Source of the DNA: Ruminococcus sp.
GTDB lineage: Bacteria; Bacillota; Clostridia; Oscillospirales; Ruminococcaceae
DNA length: 24,481 nucleotides
Direction: 5' to 3'
Assembly (NCBI GenBank): GCA_017961625.1
Contig: JAGCWY010000088.1
Coordinates: 1-24,481 of the forward strand
Each line of letters opens with the position of its first letter. Within the stretch, counting starts at the first letter, position 1. The translations under genes and the position numbers were made by a program. This document shows, in pieces, positions 1 through 6,542 of this stretch. The notes below the pieces were generated by a model. The model saw only the letters and a program-made list of their open reading frames with translations, was not told the DNA's origin and searched no databases.

Positions 1-72
1 CCCTTTTCCTTCTTGATATTCCTGAACAGCAGCTATTCGTTCTTCATCTGTCAGCTTACTTCCTCTGGACAT
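1..72 (-). CDS. IS3/IS150-like transposase OrfA, N-terminal fragment (runs off window)
   Basis: The first 24 codons of a protein beginning MSRGSKLTDEERIAA are read leftward from ATG at 72 and stay open to the window edge. A basic start followed by an 'LTxEERIxxVxxY' stretch is typical of the helix-turn-helix OrfA of IS3/IS150-group elements, which binds the element ends and is made together with the OrfB integrase. Upstream of the ATG is a purine-rich ribosome site (AAGGGGGTT). The rest of the element lies outside the window, so completeness and activity cannot be judged. The family call rests on a short stretch and could be another helix-turn-helix transposase. Confidence 0.6.
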   Translation of the reverse strand, partial: MSRGSKLTDEERIAAVQEYQEGKG

Positions 73-79
73 AAAATAA

Positions 80-136
80 CCCCCTTAGAGTTTTCACACT
101 TTTGTTTTTTCGTGTGTCTACTCTAGGGGGATTATA
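80..136 (-). promoter_or_regulatory. Hairpin leader of the IS transposase, with -10-like box
   Basis: Bases 80-99 and 112-130 form a long imperfect inverted repeat (CCCCCTTAGAG against CTCTAGGGGG, and CACAC against GTGTG). In transposase-sense RNA the right arm contains the ribosome binding site. A TATAAT box (131-136, minus strand) lies just outside the stem, so a transcript starting about 7 bases on would lack the outermost pairing arm. The -35 region is poor. The terminal repeat of the element is probably within or near this segment, but its exact end cannot be fixed from one copy. Confidence 0.45.
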
Positions 137-175
137 TCAAACTTCCTTATGGCTGTTGTTATTATCATATTTACG

Positions 176-210
176 GGATATCCCCTGTTTTTATCAGAAC
201 AGGATATCCT
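176..210 (-). terminator. Possible weak terminator/hairpin at end of the radical SAM gene
   Basis: An inverted repeat GGATATCC-TGTT / AACA-GG-GGATATCC overlaps the stop codon of the radical SAM gene. It can form a stem with a two-base bulge. No run of U follows, so as an intrinsic terminator it is weak. It could instead stabilise the 3' end of the message. Confidence 0.3.
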
Positions 211-1267
211 TGAAGCAGAGCTGAGGCTCATTTTTGTCGAAGTCCCAGCTGTGGAAGGAATCGCCGTGACAGAACTCCTTCTGGTCACACTTCTGACAGA
301 CAGCGTTATCGTCCGAGAGATCACGCCTGAATATCTGGAACTTATTCTCCCACACCTCGCTGAATCTGTCGCGGATGATATTGCCCTGTACGAACTCCGG
401 ACGGCGTTCGATATCGAGACAGGCAACTATATCGCCGTTAGTGCTTATACTTGCAGTGTAAAGCCCTGCGGTACACAGATAGTACCAGTCACGCACCTCG
501 CGCTCGTACTCCATGCCGAGGTAATGGCTGCATCCGTAAGCCACCGGCTCGCCTGCTATCCTCTTGCTCCTTATGAATTCAAACAGAGTTCTGTAATCGT
601 CATCTGTGAGAAGGAGCTCAGGGAATGTCTTTGCACGTCCCATTGGCTCCATATTAACGACTCTCCATGAGTCGATATCCATTTCGTTGAATATGCTGAA
701 AAGCTCGTCAAGCTCGCCTATGCTCTTATGAGTAACGACTGTTGTGACCTGAACGTGCTCAAAGCCGCCGTTGCGGATAAGGCTCTCAATGCCCTCCATT
801 GCCTTTTTATAGCCGCCGGGAGTTCTTCTGAAAGCGTCGTGGGTCTCTTCAAGACCGTCAATGCTTATGGAAATAGTCTTCATTCCCACTTTTTTCAGCT
901 CACGGGCGATATGGTCGTCTATGAGGGTACCGTTGGAGGTCATTCCCCACTGGAAGCCAAGCTCGTTAGCAGCTCCGAGGATATCGAAGAAATCCTTTCT
1001 GAGAAGGGGCTCTCCGCCGGTGATATCGAGCATTTTGCCCTTTGTGGACATATCCTCCTTAAGCTGCGTCAGGAAAGTGCGGTACTGCTCAGCTGTCAGC
1101 TCGTCTGAGGATACCTCTCCGCATTTGCTTCCGCAGTGCAGACATCTCTCGTTGCAGCGCAGTGTAAGCTCAAGGAAAAGATTGCGCAGCTGAGGCTTTT
1201 TCATAAGAGTGGTGCGGTAATCCCTCATCTGCTCAAGGTGAGTGCGTTTCATATTGACGTCGAGCAT
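194..1267 (-). CDS. Radical SAM/SPASM domain protein, putative peptide-modifying enzyme
   Basis: A 357-residue radical SAM enzyme. The 4Fe-4S motif C-x3-C-x2-C is at Cys38, Cys42 and Cys45 (RCNERCLHC), followed by the SAM-binding GGEPLL at 84-89. The C-terminal part looks like a SPASM domain holding auxiliary clusters: Cys246, Cys265 (LCTAG), Cys283 (ACLD), Cys324, Cys327, Cys333 and Cys351. SPASM proteins mostly modify ribosomally made peptides or proteins (AnSME, PqqE and RiPP maturases). The start ATG lies one base after the stop of the dockerin gene, with a GGAAG ribosome site inside that gene's end, so the two are translationally coupled. The natural inference is that the dockerin protein is its substrate. 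No transporter or peptidase gene is nearby. The substrate and the reaction are unproven. Confidence 0.85.
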   Translation of the reverse strand: MLDVNMKRTHLEQMRDYRTTLMKKPQLRNLFLELTLRCNERCLHCGSKCGEVSSDELTAEQYRTFLTQLKEDMSTKGKMLDITGGEPLLRKDFFDILGAANELGFQWGMTSNGTLIDDHIARELKKVGMKTISISIDGLEETHDAFRRTPGGYKKAMEGIESLIRNGGFEHVQVTTVVTHKSIGELDELFSIFNEMDIDSWRVVNMEPMGRAKTFPELLLTDDDYRTLFEFIRSKRIAGEPVAYGCSHYLGMEYEREVRDWYYLCTAGLYTASISTNGDIVACLDIERRPEFVQGNIIRDRFSEVWENKFQIFRRDLSDDNAVCQKCDQKEFCHGDSFHSWDFDKNEPQLCFKDILF

Positions 1268-1268
1268 A

Positions 1269-2093
1269 TCAGTCTTCCTCTTCCTCGCGCTCTAATTCCT
1301 CCAGTATCGCACCTGCATTTTCTATTTCCTCAAAAGCCTGATCCACAGCCTCCTTTGTCCTTTCGATAGAAGGCTTTATACCGTATAGAGTTACCACTAT
1401 ATCTCCTCTCGGATCATAAGTAGTTGTCTCGGTCGTTGATATCTCATCATCCTTCAGCTTTGCAGTAGTCTTTGTGGTCTTGATACTCGTGTTGTCATAC
1501 TCGCTGAAGTCCTTGATAGCTCCGAGGAGGAACCTCTGGAGGAGCACAAGGTCTGAAACGTCTACTTTTCCGTCAGAATTGATATCGCTGAGGAGCTTTG
1601 CCCTCTTGTCCTTGTATTCGTCAAAGAGAATAGCTCTTCTTAGTGCTATGGCGTCAAAGGTATCAACAATGAGATCTCCGTTGACGTCGCCCTTCATTCT
1701 GGGATCTATATCCTCGTCAGGATTGCTTACCGTAGTCGTTGTGGAACCGAATACCCAAGGTGGACCATAAAGGGTCTGAGTAGTCGTAGCAATCATCTCA
1801 TGGTAATCGGACGTTGTAAATGTGGTAGTACCGGGTACCCACGGAGCACCATAAAGTGTCTGTGTGCTTGTGGTAGTAAGGTAAGTCATATCAGCCGAAG
1901 TAACAGTCCCGAAATTCTCCCCTACGTCCTCTTTTTCCTTATTCCATTCAGAATCCGTAAGGGTCAGAGACTCCACAGGATCTACCTTCGGGCGGTTAAT
2001 TCCTTCATTCTCCGTGCAATCAGCTGGAAGCGCCGACAGATTTGCCGCTGCAAACATAGCCGCAGTCATAACGGTAAAGATACTTTTTTTCAA
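1269..2093 (-). CDS. Secreted dockerin type I protein with repeated LYGxP(W) motifs
   Basis: 274 residues. The start is TTG at 2093, chosen for the ribosome site GGAGAGG six bases upstream; it gives a signal peptide (MKKS, a hydrophobic stretch, then ALPA near residue 24). Residues 135-191 are a type I dockerin with two calcium-loop/F-hand repeats (DVNGDLIVDTFDA and DINSDGKVDVSD), which would plug the protein into a cohesin of a cellulosome or cell surface. Before the dockerin two similar units occur in Thr-rich sequence: TQTLYGAPWVPG (77-88) and TQTLYGPPWVFG (105-116). A third, weaker copy, VTLYGIKPS (234-242), lies in the acidic C-terminal tail. No catalytic domain is visible. It is co-transcribed with the radical SAM gene, which suggests the repeats are sites of modification; that is inference. 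Confidence 0.85.
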   Translation of the reverse strand: MKKSIFTVMTAAMFAAANLSALPADCTENEGINRPKVDPVESLTLTDSEWNKEKEDVGENFGTVTSADMTYLTTTSTQTLYGAPWVPGTTTFTTSDYHEMIATTTQTLYGPPWVFGSTTTTVSNPDEDIDPRMKGDVNGDLIVDTFDAIALRRAILFDEYKDKRAKLLSDINSDGKVDVSDLVLLQRFLLGAIKDFSEYDNTSIKTTKTTAKLKDDEISTTETTTYDPRGDIVVTLYGIKPSIERTKEAVDQAFEEIENAGAILEELEREEEED

Positions 2094-2201
2094 TTTGAAC
2101 CTCTCCTCTCATAATCAGGCGTACAGTGCAATCTACGCTCTGAGCTTTATTTTTCCAGAGAGAATCTTAATGAATCCCGTGCAGTTCATCTCTCCGGTGG
2201 T
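2094..2201 (-). promoter_or_regulatory. Structured 5' leader of the dockerin gene
   Basis: About 108 bases separate the predicted transcription start from the TTG codon. They can fold into a long stem (CCGGAGAGATGAA against TTCAT, a bulge, then TCTCTCTGG) followed by a second small hairpin (GCGTA / TACGC). No known riboswitch was recognised. It may be only an ordinary leader. Confidence 0.35.
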
Positions 2202-2208
2202 TACTTAT

Positions 2209-2237
2209 ATTTTACTCCATATATGGTTATTTGTCAA
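2209..2237 (-). promoter_or_regulatory. Sigma-A-type promoter of the dockerin/radical SAM operon
   Basis: A consensus -35 TTGACA (2232-2237) and -10 TAAAAT (2209-2214) are separated by 17 bases on the minus strand. Within the spacer is a perfect 10-base palindrome, CCATATATGG (2218-2227), a possible operator. Start of transcription is expected near 2201. Confidence 0.75.
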
Positions 2238-2307
2238 CTATATTCTAAAAAAAGAGTTCTTTCTCAACTTCTAAAGCTTCTGTTTTTCTTTTTCCCTGAT
2301 ATGACAT

Positions 2308-2336
2308 ATAAAAAAAGACCTGTAAGTATACAGGTC
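2308..2336 (-). terminator. Intrinsic terminator of rodA
   Basis: An 8-bp perfect stem (GACCTGTA / TACAGGTC) with a four-base loop is followed on the minus strand by a run of seven U and then AUA. It lies about 155 bases after the rodA stop codon. Confidence 0.85.
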
Positions 2337-2374
2337 GCCACTATTAGAAAAAACAGATAAAAGCCTTTGAAATT

Positions 2375-2416
2375 GTGTCACAGTGACAGAGGGTCGCGTC
2401 TCCGTCAGATGGACAC
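2375..2416. repeat. Inverted-repeat element in the rodA 3' region
   Basis: A 42-base segment begins GTGTC and ends GACAC. Inside, TGACGGAG faces CTCTGTCA, and it includes the perfect palindrome TGTCACAGTGACA (2376-2388). It would form a hairpin in the rodA 3' untranslated RNA. It resembles small palindromic intergenic repeats, but only one copy is in this window. Confidence 0.4.
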
Positions 2417-2491
2417 TTTCTCAGGAAGGTTCCCCCCTCGATAATTTCATATAGATCTTATATGCTTATCACACTGATGCAAGTGCATTCC

Positions 2492-3649
2492 TTAATCATC
2501 GTCTTCTTCATCATAGAATACGTTATAGTTCACAGCACGGTGACTATATGTGCTCAGTACAAGACCTATCATAGCGTACATACTCAACAGAGCCGTACCG
2601 CCAGCGCTGACGAAGGGCAGGGGTACTCCGATAACAGGAGCAACTTTAAGAACCATGCCTATATTCATGACACAGTGAGTAAAAATCAGTCCGAAGGCAC
2701 CCATACATATAAACTTTCCGAGGTGATCGCGGCACACTCTGCTGTCGCCGAATATTTTAAGGCAGATATAGGCAAGGACTATGATTATGCCAACTGTACC
2801 GATAAAACCAAACACCTGACCAGCATAAGTGAATATAAAGTCGTTGTGTATCTCCGGAACGGTAATATAGTCGTCCGGCTTGCCGAAAAGTCCCTTTCCG
2901 AAAACCCCTCCCGACTTCAGGGCTGCAAGTCCCAAATCCTGCTGATACTCGATATATTCAGGGTCTGTGCCGGGATGGAAGAGTATCAGTATACGCTTTT
3001 TGTGGAACTCGCTAAGAGCAAAGAACCACATCCCCGCAAGTCCGGCTGCGATTACGAAGGGAGCTGTTGCAATATACTTCCACGATATCTTTGCGGAGCA
3101 TATCATGAAGGCAAAGATGCCCGCAAATACTATAGCCGTTCCGTAGTCGCCCTGCAAGCCAACTATGCCGATAGGTATCATGCCGTGTATGACTATGAGT
3201 AATATATGCAGGGGCTTGTTCATTTCCTCCTCGTCACGGGAAAGGTGGTAGGCGAAGGTAAGTATGAATGCCAATTTCAGTATCTCCGATGGCTGGAACT
3301 GTATAAAACCGAGATTCAGCCACGCCTGATCATCGGCACCCTCTCGCCTGTAGCCGAGACCTGTAAAGGTCAGAGCAGTCATTCCTAGAGTCACAGGCAC
3401 GAATACAACCCAAAGCTTTACCAGCTTTCGATAGTCTATGAAGGATATCACTATGGCAGCGATAAGTCCTCCCACCATGGAAAATGCCTGTGTTTTCCAG
3501 TAACTCGAGCCCACGGTCTCAAGCACCTTGTTGTATGTTATTGAATATATGAGTAGTGTGCTTATGGAAGCGCAGAGTGTGACTGCAAAAAGCAGTCCTG
3601 CGTCGATGCTGTGCTTGCCCGAAGGCAGATTTTTGAATGCAGATTTCAT
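2492..3649 (-). CDS. rodA: RodA/FtsW family (SEDS) peptidoglycan glycosyltransferase, probably RodA
   Basis: A 385-residue multi-pass membrane protein of the SEDS family, which polymerises lipid II into glycan strands with a partner class B PBP. Visible signatures are the extracellular loop RILILFHPGTDPEYIEYQQ containing the conserved Asp region, the segment IHNDFIFTYAGQVFGF (usually HTDFIFAxxGEExGF, so the usual Glu is Gln here), and the C-terminal NIGMVLKVAPVIGVPLPFVS. The glycine-rich LKSGGVFGKGLFG is also typical. The start ATG has a strong AAGGAG ribosome site. The acidic tail YDEEDDD is unusual. The length and the NIGM motif favour RodA over FtsW or SpoVE, though the subfamily is not certain. 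It appears to be a single-gene unit with its own terminator. Confidence 0.85.
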   Translation of the reverse strand: MKSAFKNLPSGKHSIDAGLLFAVTLCASISTLLIYSITYNKVLETVGSSYWKTQAFSMVGGLIAAIVISFIDYRKLVKLWVVFVPVTLGMTALTFTGLGYRREGADDQAWLNLGFIQFQPSEILKLAFILTFAYHLSRDEEEMNKPLHILLIVIHGMIPIGIVGLQGDYGTAIVFAGIFAFMICSAKISWKYIATAPFVIAAGLAGMWFFALSEFHKKRILILFHPGTDPEYIEYQQDLGLAALKSGGVFGKGLFGKPDDYITVPEIHNDFIFTYAGQVFGFIGTVGIIIVLAYICLKIFGDSRVCRDHLGKFICMGAFGLIFTHCVMNIGMVLKVAPVIGVPLPFVSAGGTALLSMYAMIGLVLSTYSHRAVNYNVFYDEEDDD

Positions 3650-3704
3650 TGTCTCTCCTTAGTTCCTTTATATATCTTGTCTTTTCAAATTGCAGAAAAG
3701 CTGA

Positions 3705-3732
3705 ATAATAAAGAATTGAGCAAAGCGTACAA
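3705..3732 (-). promoter_or_regulatory. Possible promoter of rodA
   Basis: TTGTAC (3727-3732) and TATTAT (3705-3710) are spaced 16 bases apart on the minus strand, upstream of the rodA ribosome site. It is the best candidate in this short gap but not a strong match. Confidence 0.35.
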
Positions 3733-3747
3733 TCAAAACTCAATTAT

Positions 3748-4414
3748 TTATTCGTTCCAGTATTTGTGGTCAAAGCTTCTGCACTGAACAACAGCAGCCA
3801 CATGAGACTAACGTACCATCTCTGAGCCGTCTATATCCGCAATATTTCTTGCGACCCTGAGTATCCTGTCGAAAACAATCTTCATAAGGGTCTCAAACGA
3901 ATCGTCCATAGGACAGAATTCCTGTAGCTTGTCCAAAGTTATAAGAGCATTGCAGGTAATACCTGTATCCCTGAAGCGTTCCTCATGTAATGCTATTGCA
4001 GAGATAAAATACTTTCTAATTTCAGCCTCCTTTGTCTTAAAGAAAGAGCCCCGAACTCCACGGGACGCCCTCTATAGACCGGTCGAATCGGTTGAGAAGA
4101 GGAGCGGATATCTCCTGTAACATTATTTCTGAGGTATATATACCTGCGTTTGGAATATCCGTAGTAGCCGCAGGAACATGGATTCATACCTTCTATAAGC
4201 ATTATTGTACAGAAGTAAGTGATTATTTTCTAGGCACGATGCCACCTAAAAAACTGTCTAGGGAATAGTATGATGATGCGAGTGGAATTACCTTTTAGTT
4301 TTATTATTGGCATTTCCGGCTTGAGTAATCTAGAAATGGAATGTATTTTGTGGTTTCGAATGCTTTCTCGAAAGTAAGGGACTGAAATATAGAAGGAATA
4401 CGCTTTGCAAACAT
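3748..4414 (-). pseudogene. Decayed ComM/YifB-family AAA+ ATPase gene (Mg-chelatase-like)
   Basis: No open frame is intact, but pieces in all three minus-strand frames line up in order with the YifB/ComM family, a helicase-like AAA+ ATPase linked to natural transformation. From 4414 there is MFAKRIPSIFQSLTFEKAFE, the part just after the Walker A loop. In another frame follow KIHSISRLLKPEMPIIK and then HHHTIP with two stop codons. Next come LIEGMNPCSCGYYG (family NPCPCGYYG), ISAPLLNRFD in a shifted frame, and finally ERFRDTGITCNALI, DRILRVARNIADIDGSE, an in-frame TAG, and CRSFDHKYWNE ending in TAA at 3748. Walker A is absent, about 60 residues including Walker B are missing before NPC, and at least four frameshifts are needed. 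This is a dead gene remnant. Confidence 0.85.
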
Positions 4415-4425
4415 AATATATCCAA

Positions 4426-5223
4426 TTATCTGAATTTGAGCTTACTGTCTGATATCCTAGAAGCCTTGCCGGATTTCGGCTTGAATACATCCTCAGGCGC
4501 AGAACTGTTGACCTTTCTCCTAACAGTTATCTCTGGCATATCTCCGAGCCCGTCTGTAGGATTTGGCTTTTTTACCGCCTGCTGTACAGGAGCATTGTTC
4601 ATGCCTGTCACGGGTATTGGCTGCGGTCCAGGAGGTTGCGTATTTTTTGCTGGACTGCTGTGCTGTCTTGAAGCGTACCATTCCTCAAACTTTTTCTGTT
4701 CCTCTTTTCTCTCTTCATGCTCTATAAGTATAAGGCTGAACATCGGAAATCCCTCAGTCTCGGATAGCTGCTTGTAATCGAAGTAATCAGCGTAAGCATT
4801 GTACCCGAATACTACTCCCATACCACCTATGATAAAGGTGAAAATATCAAATATTGTGTATCTGTAAACAATGCAGCTTATAAACATAGCCGCATATATC
4901 ATCAGAAGAATAAAATGCAGTACCTTATGTTTTCCGCAGCCCAGCAAGGCTATCACCGCTAGAGCAATGCACAGTATCACCTGAATGCAGCATCCGCTAA
5001 GAGGCAAGTAGTCGTAGCTTCCGCACACAAGTATAGGTATCCATCCTATCACCTGCACCGGATTGCCCAAGAAAGAAATTACAGCCAGCCAGAAGCTTAC
5101 CACAAGGGTATACTTGAATAACCGGAAGCCATTTTTCTCTATTGCCTCCAGCCTTCCCCTGCACGCAGGATAGTGTGCATGGTCGGGCTTTTCCGCAATA
5201 GTCGGATTCTTTATACCAAACAT
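4426..5223 (-). CDS. Membrane protein of unknown function with proline-rich cytoplasmic tail
   Basis: 265 residues; I do not recognise the family. Four hydrophobic segments are visible between about residues 38 and 150. The rest is soluble: a charged, probably helical stretch (HEERKEEQKKFEEWYASRQ, about 170-188), then a Pro/Asn/Gln-rich linker and a basic C-terminus ending SKLKFR. The start ATG follows GGAGATAAGAT, a good ribosome site, and a clear promoter lies 75-105 bases upstream. It is a single-gene unit; immediately downstream is the decayed YifB-family gene rather than a terminator. The tail could be a docking or regulatory region, but nothing in the sequence fixes a role. Confidence 0.75.
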   Translation of the reverse strand: MFGIKNPTIAEKPDHAHYPACRGRLEAIEKNGFRLFKYTLVVSFWLAVISFLGNPVQVIGWIPILVCGSYDYLPLSGCCIQVILCIALAVIALLGCGKHKVLHFILLMIYAAMFISCIVYRYTIFDIFTFIIGGMGVVFGYNAYADYFDYKQLSETEGFPMFSLILIEHEERKEEQKKFEEWYASRQHSSPAKNTQPPGPQPIPVTGMNNAPVQQAVKKPNPTDGLGDMPEITVRRKVNSSAPEDVFKPKSGKASRISDSKLKFR

Positions 5224-5299
5224 ATCTTATCTCCATTGTCATTTATGGGTCATAGCGCCGCATATCAATACAGCGCTGAAAAAACTGCTATACAATATA

Positions 5300-5328
5300 A
5301 GTATATCACTTTTCGGCTGTAATGTAAA
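5300..5328 (-). promoter_or_regulatory. Promoter of the four-TM membrane protein gene
   Basis: TTTACA (5323-5328) and TATACT (5300-5305) with a 17-base spacer on the minus strand. The leader that follows contains a small inverted repeat (AGCGC / GCGCT) between about 5247 and 5275. Confidence 0.6.
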
Positions 5329-5344
5329 TATATTTCTCGAATTT

Positions 5345-5419
5345 TAAGCGCGAACTCTCCCTTACCTAAAGAGGAAGGGGCTTCGTAAGAAGAATGGTAT
5401 TTAAGTTTCCACCTAAAAA
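5345..5419 (-). mobile_element. Right-end remnant of an IS200/IS605-type element (omega-RNA-like segment)
   Basis: Directly after the tnpB remnant on the minus strand comes a conserved-looking right end. It contains a hairpin with arms CCCTT-a-CCT (5359-5367) and AGG-AAGGG (5372-5379), followed by GAGTTCGCGC. Such hairpins mark the right end of IS605-group elements and form the scaffold of the guide RNA made from tnpB transcripts. No left end or tnpA was found in the window. Confidence 0.6.
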
Positions 5420-5615
5420 TCAAGCACCCCTTATTCTTACAGGCTTATCCACTTCTTCACTACTGTATAGGACTGTTAAGTCCACAACACTACTTTTTCT
5501 TAAAATATTCAATGCGCCATTGACATCTGCATTTAATAATCTTACGTCATCAGTTCTATATAACCCCCGCTATACTCGTTTCCCACTGAAACCGTAAGAC
5601 TGCGGAATGTCTGCA
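5420..5615 (-). pseudogene. tnpB: C-terminal remnant of TnpB (IS200/IS605 OrfB)
   Basis: On the minus strand the sequence reads FSGKRV, a TAG stop, RGLYRTDD and then NADVNGALNILRKSSVV, ending VRIRGA and TGA at 5420. The NADVNGALNILRK block is the hallmark C-terminal motif of TnpB, an RNA-guided nuclease encoded by IS200/IS605 elements, and carries its last catalytic Asp. Only about the final 65 codons survive, with an in-frame stop where family members normally have Lys. The rest of the gene is missing, and the yabR terminator begins right upstream. The fragment is clearly non-functional as a protein. Confidence 0.85.
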
Positions 5616-5627
5616 TTATTAGACGGA

Positions 5628-5657
5628 ATAAAAAGAGCCGTCCCGATTGGACGGCTC
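5628..5657 (-). terminator. Intrinsic terminator of the yab/divIC operon
   Basis: A 9-bp GC-rich stem (GAGCCGTCC / GGACGGCTC) is followed by UUUUUAUU on the minus strand, a few bases after the yabR stop codon. Confidence 0.9.
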
Positions 5658-5662
5658 CGGAA

Positions 5663-6193
5663 TTATTTTCTTCTTGTACCGTTTTTTCTGTCGGTACTGC
5701 GCTTGAGGTCACACATACGCTCCTCACTGGTCTGTTTGAAACGGGACATCATATCCTCAAAGGTCATTTCCGACGGAGGTATAGTTTTCTTCGGCTCCCA
5801 AACCACAGGCTTACTTCTCTGAGCTCGTTCATTATTCCTTTCGCCCTTGTCGAAAGGACGCTCAGCCTTGTCGCCCTTATCGAAGCTTTTTTCGCCGTTT
5901 CTCTCAAACTTGCCCTGCCCCTTGTCAAAGCGCTTCTGACGAGGCTGCGATTCACCATTCTCAGAAGCCTTCTTTATCGAAAGGCTAACCTTACCGGCTT
6001 CGTTTATGCCTATGACCTTGACCCTGACTTCCTGCTCCTCAGAGAGATGCTCGTGGATATCACTGACGTATGTATTTGCGATCTCGGAAATATGTACCAT
6101 TCCCGTACCGCCCCCATCGATATCGACGAAAGCGCCGTACTGTGTTATACTCTTGACCTTGCCATTGTAGATCTTACCAATTTCCAGCTGCAT
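5663..6193 (-). CDS. yabR: S1 RNA-binding domain protein, YabR-like
   Basis: 176 residues. Residues 4-75 form one S1 (OB-fold) domain: GKIYNGKVKSITQYGAFVDI, then GMVHISEI and VKVIGINEAGKVSLSIK. It is related to the S1 repeats of ribosomal protein S1 and PNPase and to B. subtilis YabR. The second half is charged and of low complexity, with FDKG three times (about residues 89-117), and ends with a basic KNGTRRK. It is the last gene of yabP-yabQ-divIC-yabR, the order known from B. subtilis, and is followed by the operon terminator. The AAGGAG site is about 12 bases from the ATG, slightly long. The usual YabR tail is shorter and less repetitive. Its RNA target is unknown. Confidence 0.85.
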   Translation of the reverse strand: MQLEIGKIYNGKVKSITQYGAFVDIDGGGTGMVHISEIANTYVSDIHEHLSEEQEVRVKVIGINEAGKVSLSIKKASENGESQPRQKRFDKGQGKFERNGEKSFDKGDKAERPFDKGERNNERAQRSKPVVWEPKKTIPPSEMTFEDMMSRFKQTSEERMCDLKRSTDRKNGTRRK

Positions 6194-6239
6194 ATTTATT
6201 TTTTACTCCTTTATAAAAGACCTGTCTCCGCAGATCCTA

Positions 6240-6542
6240 TTAATCCCTGGTAGTGTCGTAGAACCTGCGCTCATCAGGATAGGCATAATGTCTGTCCTCA
6301 AGTGCAACCTTTTCCATATAGGCATGAAGATCATCACTGTCGAGAACGCGCTGCAGCTCGGCATTTTCAGTCTCATAAGCATTTATCTTAGTCTGTATCA
6401 GCTTCATCTGCTCCTCTTTTTCACTGCAATCCTTCTGTGTAGACGCAATAAGAACGCCGCAGCCTATTATAGCTGCAACCGCTGCGAGCTTTACGAGTCC
6501 GCTGTTGAACAGACCTTTTTTATTCTGTTTCTCATGTTTCAT
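6240..6542 (-). CDS. divIC: Septum formation initiator family protein (DivIC/FtsB-like)
   Basis: About 100 residues from the ATG at 6542; an in-frame TTG at 6554 would add four. A short basic cytoplasmic N-terminus is followed by one membrane segment (LVKLAAVAAIIGCGVLIA) and a coiled coil (about residues 40-70, EEQMKLIQTKINAYETENAEL). It ends with the family's short extracellular tail. DivIC/FtsB proteins form a complex with FtsL and DivIB/FtsQ at the division site. The gene overlaps the end of yabQ and precedes yabR, matching B. subtilis order. ATG was preferred because the overlap with yabQ is then about 11 bases, but neither start has a clear ribosome site. Confidence 0.85.
   Translation of the reverse strand: MKHEKQNKKGLFNSGLVKLAAVAAIIGCGVLIASTQKDCSEKEEQMKLIQTKINAYETENAELQRVLDSDDLHAYMEKVALEDRHYAYPDERRFYDTTRD

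Noticed and set aside
149..670. 173-residue open frame opposite the radical SAM gene
   Set aside because: The opposite strand encodes a well-conserved radical SAM/SPASM protein; this frame has no recognisable features.
2118..2174. An 18-codon upstream frame (MNCTGFIKIL...) in the dockerin leader
   Set aside because: The GGAG sequence is only two bases from its ATG, too close for normal initiation, so it is not called as a gene.
3993..4202. A 69-residue frame as a stand-alone small gene
   Set aside because: Its sequence (NPCSCGYYG) is an internal part of the ComM/YifB family and continues in other frames, so it belongs to the pseudogene.
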